From NCBI RefSeq assembly GCF_900111895.1, contig NZ_FOKB01000003.1:248001-312000 (forward strand): a DNA stretch of 64,000 nucleotides, written 5' to 3'. The translations under genes and the position numbers were made by a program. How positions within the stretch are numbered: the stretch's first letter is position 1; each line of letters opens with the position of its first letter. The notes under the pieces are model-generated. The model made no database searches. It had not been told where the DNA came from and was given only the letters and a program-made list of their open reading frames with translations. Shown one piece after another: positions 45,887 through 54,635 of the stretch. This DNA is from Pseudomonas simiae (GTDB lineage Bacteria; Pseudomonadota; Gammaproteobacteria; Pseudomonadales; Pseudomonadaceae).

Positions 45887-46900
45887 TTATTGTTTTTCCG
45901 ACTTGCCGTCATAGCGCTTGCGCCACTCGGTCAGGATACTGTCGCGGTTTTTCGAAGCCCAGGCGAAGTCATTTTTGATCAGGCGCTGCTCGTAGTCAGC
46001 CGGTAATTCGGTCTGCGGCTTGGCAATGCCCGGCTGGGCGAGGACGGCGAAGTTGTCTTTGTACAGGTCCATGGCGGCCGAACTGGCGGAGAAATCAGCG
46101 AGTTTTTTTGCGGCGTCGGCGTGAGGCGTGCCTTTCATGACGGCAGTGGCTTCGATGTCCCAACCCAGGCCCTCTTTCGGCAGGATGATATCCAGTGGCG
46201 CCCCCTGGCGCTTCAACTGCACAGCCGGGTATTCGAAGGAAATGCCGATCGGGAATTCACCCGAAGCCGCCAGCTTGCAGGGCTTGGAGCCGGAGTGAAC
46301 GTACTGGCCGATGTTCTGATGCAGGTCGTCCATGTACTGCCAGCCTTGCTTCTCCCCGTAGGTCTGCAACCAGGCGCTGACATCCAGGAAACCGGTGCCG
46401 GACGAGGCCGGGTTGGGCATGACGATCTTGCCCTTGTACTCAGGCTTGGTCAGGTCCTGCCAGCTCACCGGCTTGGTCAGGCCCTGCTTTTCGGCTTCGA
46501 CGGTGTTGAAGCAGATGGTCGCGGCCCACACGTCCATGCCGACCCACGCCGGCGGGTTGGCGGCGTCGCGGTAGTTCTTGCCGATCTTCTCCAGGTCCTT
46601 CGGCGCGTAACTGTCCAGCATGCCCTGCTGGTCGAGGATCGCCAGGCTGGAAGCTGCCAGGCCCCAGACTGCGTTGGCCTGCGGGCGATCTTTCTCGGCC
46701 AGCAGCTTGGCGGTGATGATGCCGGTAGAGTCACGCACCCACTTGATCTCAATGTCGGGGTTAGCCTGTTCGAAAGCCTTTTTGTAGGTCTTCAACTGCT
46801 CGGCTTCGAGGGCCGTGTAGACGGTCAACTCGGTCTTGGCGAAGGCATTCAGGCTGAATGCAGTCAGTACGGCAGCGACCAGCGCCAGGGGCTTGAACAT
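45887..46900 (-). CDS. 2-Aminoethylphosphonate ABC transporter, periplasmic substrate-binding protein
   Basis: A 337-residue type II periplasmic binding protein with a signal peptide (residues 1-21, SLNAFAKTE). The mature protein begins ELTVYTALEAEQLKTYKKAF, like the iron(III)/phosphonate binding-protein subfamily, with WVRDSTGIITAKLLAEKD and MPNPASSGTGFLDVSAWL binding-loop segments. The cluster setting (fused permease, ATPase, FAD oxidoreductase, PhnZ-like enzyme) points to 2-aminoethylphosphonate or a relative. Iron-binding tyrosines typical of FbpA (a YY pair) are not obvious. It is 22 nt downstream of the permease gene. Confidence 0.87.
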   Translation of the reverse strand: MFKPLALVAAVLTAFSLNAFAKTELTVYTALEAEQLKTYKKAFEQANPDIEIKWVRDSTGIITAKLLAEKDRPQANAVWGLAASSLAILDQQGMLDSYAPKDLEKIGKNYRDAANPPAWVGMDVWAATICFNTVEAEKQGLTKPVSWQDLTKPEYKGKIVMPNPASSGTGFLDVSAWLQTYGEKQGWQYMDDLHQNIGQYVHSGSKPCKLAASGEFPIGISFEYPAVQLKRQGAPLDIILPKEGLGWDIEATAVMKGTPHADAAKKLADFSASSAAMDLYKDNFAVLAQPGIAKPQTELPADYEQRLIKNDFAWASKNRDSILTEWRKRYDGKSEKQ

Positions 46901-46922
46901 GGAGCACCTCCTTCAGGGATGT

Positions 46923-48635
46923 TTATTGGCCGGGTGCGCTCTGGCGCCAGGCTTGGGAGCGACGCAACGCGCCACGTGAAGCCCACGCCAGCAGCAGCGA
47001 GACGCTGGCCGAGGTGAACAGGATCAGGGTCGACATGGCCGCCGCGCCGCCCACGTTGCCGGCATCGTCCATGTTCAACACGGCGACGGCGGCGAGGAGG
47101 GTGTCGGGGCTGTAAAGGAAGATTGCGGCGGACACGGTGGTCATCGCCGACACAAACAGGTAGCGCACGATGTCCAGCAGCGCCGGCAGGCAGATCGGCA
47201 CCGTCACTTTCAGGTAATGGCGGTACAACGGCGCCTTGAGCGACAACGCGGCGGCTTCGAACTCGGCGTCCAGTTGACGCAGCGCCGTGGTCGCGGTCAT
47301 CTGCGCGGTGGTCAAATAGTGAGCAATGGTGCACACCACCAGCAACGTCATGGTGCCGTAGAACACATGCAGCGGGTTGCCATTAAGGTTGAAAAAGAAC
47401 ACGTAGCCCAGGCCCAGCACCAAGCCCGGTACAGCCATTGGCACGAAACTGAGCATGCGCAGGGCCAGGTTGAGGCCCTTCTGGCCCTTGGTCTTTTCCA
47501 TCAGGTACGCGCCGGTGAAGATCAACACGCTGCCGATCAACGCCGTGCACAACGCCATGGTCAGGCTGTTGCGATAGGCCAGCCAGCCGCCGCCGGCCGT
47601 GTCTTCGAACTGGTAATGGTTGAGCGACAACGACAGGTTGTAGGGCCAGAACTTCACCAGCGACGAATACACCGCCATGCCGAACACCAGCAGCAACACC
47701 GCGCAGACCAGCAGGACGATGGCCAGGTAGCAGGCATCCCTCAAGCGCGACGGCGCCGGCTGGAACACTTGGGCACGACCGCTCATGGCGTCGCCGTGAC
47801 GGCGGCGCAGCCAGGCATCCACAGCAAAGCTGAACAGCGCCGGCAGCAGCAACACCATGCCGATCAACGCGCCGCGACCAAACTGTTGCTGGCCGACCAC
47901 CGCCTTGTAGGCTTCCAGCGCCAGCACTTGATAGTCCCCGCCCACCACCACGGGCACGCCGAAGTCGGTAATGGTCAGTGTGAATACCAGGCAGAACGCA
48001 GCGAACACCGCCTGACGCGTGGCCGGCCAGGTAATACTGCGAAACGCCCGCGCCGGACTGGCGCCCATGCTGGATGCGGCATCAAACAAGCGCGCATCCG
48101 CCAGGGACAGCGCCGACAGCAGAATCATCAAGGCGTGTGGGAAGGTGTAGATCACTTCGCCCAGCACAATGCCCCAGAAGCCGTAGATATTGTCCGAGAG
48201 CAACCCGCGCAGCATGCCTTGGTTGCCGAACAGATAAACCAGCGCAATGCCCGGTAACATCGACGGCGCCATCAGCGGCAGCAGCGACATGCCGCGCCAG
48301 ATCGCCTTGCCGGGGATCAACGTGCGCTGCAGAGCGTAGGCAAACAGGTAAGCCAGCGGTACGACAATGGCCGCGACGCTGAGGGAGACTTTCAGGCTAT
48401 TGCCCAGCAGCCAGTGGAAGTTGTCACTGGTGAGCAGTTCCCGCGCCGCCACCAGACCACCGCCCTGCCCGGCTTCGCTGCTGAAGCCGCGCCAGAAGAT
48501 CGCCAGCAATGGCAGCAGTACGGCAATCCCTAGCAGCAACAGCCACACCAGTTTGCCGCCGACCACGAAAATGCGGTCGCCCCTTTCAGCGCGGGAAACT
48601 TCACGCGGCATGGGCAGTGTCATCTCGCTGGCCAT
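46923..48635 (-). CDS. 2-Aminoethylphosphonate ABC transporter, fused double permease
   Basis: A 570-residue protein containing two complete permease domains with about 12 helices in total. The first coupling (EAA) loop is around FDAASSMGASPARAFRSITW (about residue 205) and the second around FEAAALSLKAPLYRHYLKVT (about residue 485). Most ABC importers need two permease chains; here both are in one polypeptide, as in Fe(III) and aminoethylphosphonate systems. The start at 48635 lies 1 nt beyond the ATPase stop; an inner ATG at 48623 is possible. Confidence 0.88.
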   Translation of the reverse strand: MASEMTLPMPREVSRAERGDRIFVVGGKLVWLLLLGIAVLLPLLAIFWRGFSSEAGQGGGLVAARELLTSDNFHWLLGNSLKVSLSVAAIVVPLAYLFAYALQRTLIPGKAIWRGMSLLPLMAPSMLPGIALVYLFGNQGMLRGLLSDNIYGFWGIVLGEVIYTFPHALMILLSALSLADARLFDAASSMGASPARAFRSITWPATRQAVFAAFCLVFTLTITDFGVPVVVGGDYQVLALEAYKAVVGQQQFGRGALIGMVLLLPALFSFAVDAWLRRRHGDAMSGRAQVFQPAPSRLRDACYLAIVLLVCAVLLLVFGMAVYSSLVKFWPYNLSLSLNHYQFEDTAGGGWLAYRNSLTMALCTALIGSVLIFTGAYLMEKTKGQKGLNLALRMLSFVPMAVPGLVLGLGYVFFFNLNGNPLHVFYGTMTLLVVCTIAHYLTTAQMTATTALRQLDAEFEAAALSLKAPLYRHYLKVTVPICLPALLDIVRYLFVSAMTTVSAAIFLYSPDTLLAAVAVLNMDDAGNVGGAAAMSTLILFTSASVSLLLAWASRGALRRSQAWRQSAPGQ

Positions 48636-48636
48636 C

Positions 48637-49701
48637 TCAGGCAAACACCTGCAGGCTGCGCGGCGGTAAGGCGACCCAAATATCCTGAGCACCCAGACGT
48701 GGCATGGCTTCCGGAGCCACTTCGGCCAGCAGCGGATGGCCGGGCAATTGCTCCAGCTCGAAGCTCATGCGGCAGCGGTTGCCGAGAAAGGTGATTTCGC
48801 GGACCTTGGCCGGGAAAAGGTTTTCTTCGTGCACCGCCGGGTTGACGCTGATCGCTTCCGGGCGGCAGAACAGACGGCCGGACTTGGCGATGCCAGCATC
48901 GTCGGCCAAGCGCATGTTCATCCCGCCGACCTGGGCATGGCTGGCACTGTTGCGACTGAACGGCAGCCAATTACCCTGGCCGACAAACTCCGCCACGAAC
49001 GGAGTGGCCGGACGGTCGTATATCGCCTGGGGCGTGGCGTATTGCTCGACCTTGCCATTGTTCATCACGGCGATGCGGTCGGCCATCAGCATGGCTTCGT
49101 CCTGGTTGTGGGTGACCATCAACGTGGTGATGCCCAGGCGGCGTTGCAGTTGGCGCAGCTCGGTGCACAGATGCTCACGGACGCGGGCGTCGAGGGCAGA
49201 CATCGGTTCGTCCAGCAACAACAACGACGGTGCAGGCGCCAACGCGCGGGCCAAGGCGACGCGCTGTTGCTGGCCGCCGGAGAGTTGACCGGGGTATTTC
49301 TTCTCATTGCCGACCAGGCCGACCAGTTCAAGCATCTGCCCGACGCGCAGGCGTACTTCCTCACGGCCGCTGCCGGTGAGACCGTAGCCGATGTTCGCTT
49401 CGACGGTGAGATTGGGAAACAACGCGTAGGACTGGAACAGAATGCCGTAGTCCCGCGCCTGGGGCGGCAGCAGAGAAACATCACGACTGCCCAGGTACAG
49501 TTCGCCGCTGTCCTGGCGCTCAAGGCCGGCGATACAGCGCAGCAAGGTGGTCTTGCCGCAACCGGACGGGCCCAGCAGGCACACCAGCTCGCCGGCGGCG
49601 ACGTCCAGGGAGACGTTGTCCAGCGCGGTAAAGGCGCCGAAGCGTTTCTGGATACCGCGCACCTTCATAGGCGCGCCGGGTTGGGTCAGGGCTGTGTTCA
49701 T
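48637..49701 (-). CDS. 2-Aminoethylphosphonate ABC transporter, ATP-binding protein
   Basis: A 354-residue ABC ATPase. Walker A is LLGPSGCGKTTLLRCIAG, the signature is LSGGQQQRVALARALA, Walker B is LLLLDEPMSALDAR, and the switch histidine is in LMVTHNQDEA. The C-terminal 110 residues form a TOBE regulatory domain (RLFCRPEAISVN, LGNRCRMSFELE). The ATG at 49701 is chosen over a GTG three codons earlier. A short palindrome overlaps its leader. It is the first gene of the transporter-oxidoreductase-oxygenase operon. Confidence 0.9.
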   Translation of the reverse strand: MNTALTQPGAPMKVRGIQKRFGAFTALDNVSLDVAAGELVCLLGPSGCGKTTLLRCIAGLERQDSGELYLGSRDVSLLPPQARDYGILFQSYALFPNLTVEANIGYGLTGSGREEVRLRVGQMLELVGLVGNEKKYPGQLSGGQQQRVALARALAPAPSLLLLDEPMSALDARVREHLCTELRQLQRRLGITTLMVTHNQDEAMLMADRIAVMNNGKVEQYATPQAIYDRPATPFVAEFVGQGNWLPFSRNSASHAQVGGMNMRLADDAGIAKSGRLFCRPEAISVNPAVHEENLFPAKVREITFLGNRCRMSFELEQLPGHPLLAEVAPEAMPRLGAQDIWVALPPRSLQVFA

Positions 49702-49711
49702 GCAAGGCACC

Positions 49712-49726
49712 TCATCAAACTGATGA
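49712..49726 (-). promoter_or_regulatory. Palindrome overlapping the ribosome-binding site of the phosphonate operon
   Basis: TCATCA-AAC-TGATGA has 6-nt inverted arms. On the coding (reverse) strand the second arm runs into GAGG, 8 nt before the ATG at 49701. It could be an operator or a small hairpin masking the ribosome-binding site. Confidence 0.35.
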
Positions 49727-49840
49727 AGCCCATGCTAGGCAGGCAATGCGTCCCTCATGTGGCAGAAAGGCAAAACGCGGTGATAGTGGTATTGGTGGAT
49801 TTGGGTAGGACGGGTGGGGATTTGCTGCCTGGCCTGACCC

Positions 49841-49920
49841 CATCGCGGGCAAGCCCGGCTCCCACAGTGTTGATCTGTGAACACATTCAACGGTGGGAGC
49901 TGGCTTGCCTGCGATGGCGA
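49841..49920. repeat. Outward-facing REP pair
   Basis: CATCGCGGGCAAGCCCGGCT then CCCAC, and GTGGGAGCTGGCTTGCCTGC then GATGG, point away from each other. The joining sequence (AGTGTTGATCTGTGAACACA then TTCAACG) differs from the TTGACCG linker of the other outward pairs. It lies between the LysR gene and the ATPase gene. Confidence 0.8.
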
Positions 49921-49941
49921 TTCAAAGGCCACCGCACAACC

Positions 49942-50805
49942 TTAAATAGGTGACATTTCCTGCGCCAACCCCAGAAACGCCGCCGGTAACCGCGCGCCTT
50001 TACGCTCCTTGAGGCAGTACAAATACTCGGGAATCTGCGGCGCATTCTCGATGGTCAACACCCGCAACTGTGGATCATGCGGCACTTCCTGGCGGGCGAT
50101 GATGCTGATGCCGATATTGCGCAACACCGCCTCGCGAATCGATTCCCGGCTGCCGATTTCCAGCAGCGGGCCGTAGCTCACGCCTGCATCCTGTAGCATT
50201 TTTTCGGTCAGGCGCCGCGTGGTGGAACCGGCTTCACGCATCAACAAGGTATGCCCGACCAATGCAGTGAGCGGTACATGATCGAGCTTGGCCAACGGAT
50301 GGTGACGATGCACCGCGAGCACCAAAGGGTCGGTGCCCAGCACACGGCGAATCAGGCGCGGGTCTTCCAGCAGTTGAGAGGAGGCGGCGAGATCGACGCG
50401 GTAATCATCCAGCGCTTCGAGCACCTGTTGAGAGTTGCCGATTTCTACCGACACTTCCACGTGGGGCAAGCGTTCGCGAAAGGCTTTGACCAGGTCGAGA
50501 ATGTAGTAAGGCGCCGTGGCGGCAATCCTCAATGCGCCCTGGACCTGGCCACTGTTGCGCAGGAAAAACTCGATGTCCGCTTCCTGCTGCAACAGCGCCT
50601 TGACCATAGGCAGCAGGCGCGCGCCCTCGTCGCTGACGGTGAGGCGGCGGCCGCCGCGGTAGAACAGCTCGACGCCGTATTGGCTTTCCAGGTTACGGAC
50701 CTGGGTGGTGACCGTGGGTTGACTCAGGCCGAGTTTTTTTGCCGCCTGGGTGATACTGCCCAGGCGGGCGACCATGAAAAACGCCTTTAACTCGGCACTC
50801 AGCAC
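49942..50805 (-). CDS. LysR family transcriptional regulator of the phosphonate cluster
   Basis: A 287-residue LysR-type protein. The winged helix-turn-helix is at residues 1-60 (FFMVARLGSITQAAKKLGLS and QPTVTTQVRNLESQYGVELF). The effector domain runs from about residue 90, with LLMREAGSTTRRLTEKML in the ligand pocket region. It is encoded upstream of, and on the same strand as, the transporter operon, separated by 240 nt. It is the natural candidate activator for phosphonate-dependent expression, independent of phosphate starvation control; no Pho box was recognised. The gene is convergent with nothing and followed by REPs. Confidence 0.85.
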   Translation of the reverse strand: MLSAELKAFFMVARLGSITQAAKKLGLSQPTVTTQVRNLESQYGVELFYRGGRRLTVSDEGARLLPMVKALLQQEADIEFFLRNSGQVQGALRIAATAPYYILDLVKAFRERLPHVEVSVEIGNSQQVLEALDDYRVDLAASSQLLEDPRLIRRVLGTDPLVLAVHRHHPLAKLDHVPLTALVGHTLLMREAGSTTRRLTEKMLQDAGVSYGPLLEIGSRESIREAVLRNIGISIIARQEVPHDPQLRVLTIENAPQIPEYLYCLKERKGARLPAAFLGLAQEMSPI

Positions 50806-50821
50806 ACCACCCTCTCATCGT

Positions 50822-53080
50822 CTATTTGCGCAACAGGCGCAAGCCATTGAACACCACCAGCAGGCTGACGCCCATGTCGGCGAAGACCGCCATCCACATG
50901 GTGGCCATGCCCAGGAAGGTGACCGCAAGGAAGATCGCCTTGATCACCAACGCCAGGGCGATGTTCTGCTTGAGGATACTCGACGTTTGCCGCGACAGAC
51001 GAATGAATGCCGGAATCTTGCGCAAATCATCGTCCATCAACGCCACGTCCGCGGTCTCGATGGCGGTGTCGGTGCCTGCTGCGGCCATGGCAAAGCCGAT
51101 CTCGGCACGGGCCAACGCCGGGGCGTCGTTGATGCCGTCACCCACCATGCCCACGCGGTGGCCTTGGCCGTAGAGGGTTTCGATGGCTTGCAGTTTGTCG
51201 GTCGGCAACAGGTCGCCCTGGGCTTGGTCGATGCCGACCTGGGCGGCAATCGCCTGGGCGGTGTGGGTGTTGTCGCCGGTGAGCATCAGGGTCTTGATGC
51301 CCAGATCGTGCAGTTGCTGGATGGCTTCGCGGCTACTGTCCTTGACCGTGTCGGCCACGGCGAACAGTGCCAGCGGGCCGGACTTGTCGAGCAACAGCAC
51401 CACGGACTTGCCCTGTTTTTCCAGGGCGAAGAGTTTTTCTTCCAGCTCAGGCGAGCACAGGCCCAGGTCTTCTACCAGGCGGTGGTTGCCCAAGTGATAG
51501 GTTTCGCCGTTGATGTCGCCACGCACGCCACGCCCGGCCAGGGCCTCGAAGTTATCCACAGCGTGGCTCGGCAGGTTTTTATCCACCGCGGCGTTGGCGA
51601 TCGCCAGCGACACCGGGTGATCGGAACGCCCGGCCAAACTGGCGGCCAAGGCCGGCGCGCTGTCTGCGACATTGGGGAACAGTGCCAGGTAATCGGTTTG
51701 CACCGGCTTGCCATGGGTGATGGTGCCGGTCTTGTCGAGGGCCAGGTAGTCGAGCTTGTATCCGCCTTCCAGGTACACGCCGCCCTTGATCAGGATGCCT
51801 TTGCGCGCAGCCGCCGCGAGGCCGCTGACGATGGTCACCGGAGTGGAAATCACCAGCGCACACGGGCACGCCACCACCAGCAGGACCAGGGCGCGGTACA
51901 CCCAGTCGAACCAGACACCGGCCATGAACAGCGGCGGAATCAGCGCTACGCCCAAGGCGAACAGGAACACGGCTGGGGTGTAGATTTTCGAGAAGCTGTC
52001 GACAAACCGCTGAGTCGGCGCGCGCGCGCCTTGGGCCTGTTCCACCGCGTGAATGATGCGCGCCAGGGTGGAGTTGTTGGCCGCTGCGGTGACTGTGTAC
52101 TCCAGGGAACCTGCCTGGTTGATGGTGCCGGCGAAGACTTTGTCGCCCACGGTCTTCTCGATCGGCAGGCTTTCACCGGTGATCGGCGCCTGGTCGATGG
52201 TGGACTGTCCAGCCGTGACCTCACCGTCCAAGCCGATGCGCTCGCCGGGTTTTACCCGCACGATCGCCCCTAACTCAATGCTTTTGACTTCCTGTTCAGC
52301 CCACGAACCGTCGCTTTGCTGCACGGTGGCCTGCTCCGGCGTCATCTGCATCAAGCCACTGATGGCATTGCGCGCACGGTCCAGGGACTTGGCTTCGATC
52401 AACTCGGCCACGGTGAACAGGAACATCACCATGGCCGCTTCCGGCCATTGCCCGATCAGGATCGCACCGGTGACGGCGATGCTCATCAAGGCATTGATGT
52501 TCAGGTTGAGGTTTTTCAGGGCAATCCAGCCCTTTTTGTAAGTCGTGAGGCCGCCGCTGAGGATCGACACCAAGGCCACCAACGCGATCACCCACGTCGG
52601 CGCAGCATTGGCGAAATGCAGCACTTCGGCCCCCAACGCGCCAACGCCGGACAATGCCAGCGGCCACCAGTGTTTCTTGGCAGGCGGTTCAGCAGCCGGA
52701 GTGCCTTCCTCGATAGGATCAGCCTGCATCCCCAAGGATTTGATCGCGTCGATGATCGGCGCGGTGCTCGGCAAGTCGTGGGTGACGCCGAGGATACGGT
52801 TGATCAGGTTGAATTCCAGTTGCTGCACGCCGGCCAGCTTGCCCAGTTTGTTCTGGATCAGCGTCTGCTCGGTGGGGCAGTCCATGGCTTCAATGCGAAA
52901 GGTGCTCAGCCGCGAACCGGCGGTGGGCGCTTCGCTCAGTTGCACCAACGCAGGGGCTGGGGTGCCGGAACAGCAGGAGCCGCCGTGGCCGTGGTCATGC
53001 ACGGGGGTCAGTTTTTTCGGACCATGGTCGTGATCATGGTCGTGATCGTGTTTATGCGGGGTGTGGATGGAGTCGCTCAT
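50822..53080 (-). CDS. cadA: Zn2+/Cd2+/Pb2+-exporting P1B-type ATPase
   Basis: A 752-residue heavy-metal ATPase. A histidine-rich N-terminus (HKHDHDHDHDHG and HDHGHGG, residues 8-31) with a CC pair precedes one HMA domain, whose metal motif is EAMDCPTEQT, with one cysteine instead of CxxC. Eight membrane helices follow, with the metal-site CPCALVIST in helix 6, phosphorylation motif DKTGT, phosphatase-type motif TGES, and the hinge GDGINDAP. This set is typical of Zn/Cd/Pb exporters. The start at 53080 begins before the His stretch. It is divergent from cadR with a MerR-type promoter. Confidence 0.95.
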   Translation of the reverse strand: MSDSIHTPHKHDHDHDHDHGPKKLTPVHDHGHGGSCCSGTPAPALVQLSEAPTAGSRLSTFRIEAMDCPTEQTLIQNKLGKLAGVQQLEFNLINRILGVTHDLPSTAPIIDAIKSLGMQADPIEEGTPAAEPPAKKHWWPLALSGVGALGAEVLHFANAAPTWVIALVALVSILSGGLTTYKKGWIALKNLNLNINALMSIAVTGAILIGQWPEAAMVMFLFTVAELIEAKSLDRARNAISGLMQMTPEQATVQQSDGSWAEQEVKSIELGAIVRVKPGERIGLDGEVTAGQSTIDQAPITGESLPIEKTVGDKVFAGTINQAGSLEYTVTAAANNSTLARIIHAVEQAQGARAPTQRFVDSFSKIYTPAVFLFALGVALIPPLFMAGVWFDWVYRALVLLVVACPCALVISTPVTIVSGLAAAARKGILIKGGVYLEGGYKLDYLALDKTGTITHGKPVQTDYLALFPNVADSAPALAASLAGRSDHPVSLAIANAAVDKNLPSHAVDNFEALAGRGVRGDINGETYHLGNHRLVEDLGLCSPELEEKLFALEKQGKSVVLLLDKSGPLALFAVADTVKDSSREAIQQLHDLGIKTLMLTGDNTHTAQAIAAQVGIDQAQGDLLPTDKLQAIETLYGQGHRVGMVGDGINDAPALARAEIGFAMAAAGTDTAIETADVALMDDDLRKIPAFIRLSRQTSSILKQNIALALVIKAIFLAVTFLGMATMWMAVFADMGVSLLVVFNGLRLLRK

Positions 53081-53111
53081 TCTGTCGCGTCCGTAAAGGT
53101 GCCTGTTGCCA

Positions 53112-53142
53112 AGTAAAGACCCTGTAGCCACTATAGGGTCAA
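53112..53142 (-). promoter_or_regulatory. CadR-controlled cadA promoter with MerR-type operator
   Basis: On the reverse strand TTGACC (53142-53137) and TTTACT (53117-53112) are -35 and -10 boxes with a 19-nt spacer. The spacer region holds the dyad GACCCTGTAG-CCA-CTATAGGGTC (53118-53140, 9 of 10 arm positions matching). A 19-nt spacer with a central dyad is the classic MerR-family architecture, where metal-bound regulator untwists the DNA to allow transcription. Confidence 0.9.
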
Positions 53143-53165
53143 GCACCCATTTGGAGATTGCTGCG

Positions 53166-53606
53166 ATGAAGATCGGCGAACTGGCCAAACTGACCGACTG
53201 CCCGGTGGAAACCATCCGTTACTACGAAAAGGAAGGCCTGCTGCCGCCACCGGCGCGCACTGACGCCAACTACCGCGTGTACACCCAGGCACACACCGAG
53301 CGGCTGATCTTTATCCGCAACTGCCGCAGCCTCGACATGACCCTGGAAGAAATCCGCAGCCTGCTGGGCTTGCGCGACAGCCCCCAGGACCAGTGCGAAA
53401 ACGTGAATGCGTTGATCGACGAGCATATCCACCACGTGAAAGCGCGCATCGATGGGCTGCTGGCATTGCAGGAACAGTTGCTGGACCTGCGCCAACGCTG
53501 TGGCGGCGGGGATCAGTGCGGGATTTTGCAGCGGCTGGAGGTCAGTGGGAGCGTGCAGGCCAGCGAGGCGGAGCCTTCGCATGTGGGCAGGAGCCACGGC
53601 CACTAA
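53166..53606 (+). CDS. cadR: MerR family metal-responsive regulator CadR
   Basis: A 146-residue MerR protein. The DNA-binding domain is KIGELAKLTDCPVETIRYYE then KEGLLPPPAR, followed by a dimer helix. The metal-site cysteines C77, C112 and C118 correspond to the C77/C112/C119 set of P. putida CadR, and the tail ends in a histidine-rich SHVGRSHGH. It responds to Cd2+ and, in some strains, Zn2+ or Pb2+. The ATG at 53166 follows GGAG at good spacing. It is divergent from cadA and probably autoregulated through the shared operator. Confidence 0.95.
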   Translation: MKIGELAKLTDCPVETIRYYEKEGLLPPPARTDANYRVYTQAHTERLIFIRNCRSLDMTLEEIRSLLGLRDSPQDQCENVNALIDEHIHHVKARIDGLLALQEQLLDLRQRCGGGDQCGILQRLEVSGSVQASEAEPSHVGRSHGH

Positions 53607-53625
53607 CTCAAGTGAGCACCGACCA

Positions 53626-53733
53626 ACTGTGGGAGCTGGCTTGTCGGATCGCCGCATCGCTGCGATAGCGGAGTGTCAGCACCTGATTAGGTGACTGATG
53701 TACCGCTATCGCAGGCAAGCCAGCTCCCACAGT
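53626..53733. repeat. REP inverted pair with a chimeric left half
   Basis: The right half (CCGCTATCGCAGGCAAGCCA then GCTCCCACAGT) is standard. The left half reads GTGGGAGCTGGCTTG, then TCGGATCGCCGCATCG, then CTGCGATAGCGG. The middle piece matches the GGCTTGTCGGATCGCCGCA subtype (compare 24326-24365), so two subtypes appear spliced. It lies between cadR and thyA. Confidence 0.85.
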
Positions 53734-53750
53734 TTAGACCGAGGCAGTTT

Positions 53751-54584
53751 TTAGATCGCGACGTCAGCCTTGATGCTTGGGTCGGCGTCGTAGCCCACGA
53801 TCTCAAAGTCTTCGAACTTGTAGTCGTAGATCGAAGCAGGTTTGCGCTTGATCACCAGTTCCGGCAGCTTCTTCGGCGTGCGCGCCAGCTGGGTGCGGAT
53901 CTGTTCCATGTGGTTGCTGTAGGCGTGGGTATCGCCGGTGGTGACGATGATCTCGTGGGGGATCAAGTCGCACTGCTGGGCCAGCATATGAGTGAGCAAT
54001 GCCAGCGCGGCGGTGTTGTACGGCAGGCCGAGGAAGACATCGGAGCTGCGGATGTACAACTGCATCGACAGGTGGCCGTCGTGCACGAACGCTTGGTACA
54101 GCAGGTGGCACGGCGGCAACGCTTGCTTGCCGTTGCGCGCGTTTTCCTGGGGGCTCTTGGTCTCGTCGGGCAGGTACTCGACGTTCCAGCCGTGGAACAG
54201 GATACGGCGGCTGTTGGGGTTGGTCTTGAGCGTGTGGACCATGTAGTCGATCTGGTTGATCGTGCCGCCGTCCTTGGTCGGCCAGGCGGTCCACTGTTCG
54301 CCGTACACCGGGCCCAGGTCGCCGTCTTCGGTGGCCCATTCGTCCCAGATGCGCACGCCGTTCTCATTCAGCCACTTGATGTTGGTGTTGCCACTCAACA
54401 TCCAGATCAGCTCGTTGGCGATACTTTTGAAGTGAAGCTTCTTGGTGGTCAGCAGCGGGAAGCCGTCGGCCAAGTTATGCCGATACTGACGGGCAAACAC
54501 GGCCTTGGTGCCGGTGCCGGTGCGATCGCCCTTGGTCAATCCATTGGTCACGACGTCGTTCAGTAGTTCGAGATATTGCTTCAT
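53751..54584 (-). CDS. thyA: Thymidylate synthase
   Basis: A 277-residue enzyme methylating dUMP to dTMP with methylenetetrahydrofolate. [20 protein letters not shown] binds phosphate, the catalytic cysteine is in [12 protein letters not shown] (about residue 160), and [20 protein letters not shown] and [10 protein letters not shown] follow. It is about 13 residues longer than E. coli ThyA, mainly from a short insert after the [20 protein letters not shown] region. It lies 51 nt downstream of lgt on the reverse strand, a pairing seen in many proteobacteria. Confidence 0.98.
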   Translation of the reverse strand: MKQYLELLNDVVTNGLTKGDRTGTGTKAVFARQYRHNLADGFPLLTTKKLHFKSIANELIWMLSGNTNIKWLNENGVRIWDEWATEDGDLGPVYGEQWTAWPTKDGGTINQIDYMVHTLKTNPNSRRILFHGWNVEYLPDETKSPQENARNGKQALPPCHLLYQAFVHDGHLSMQLYIRSSDVFLGLPYNTAALALLTHMLAQQCDLIPHEIIVTTGDTHAYSNHMEQIRTQLARTPKKLPELVIKRKPASIYDYKFEDFEIVGYDADPSIKADVAI

Positions 54585-54635
54585 TTGGGTACCCGTATCG
54601 TTGAAGCCCGGACCCTACGGCCCGGGCATTCGAAT

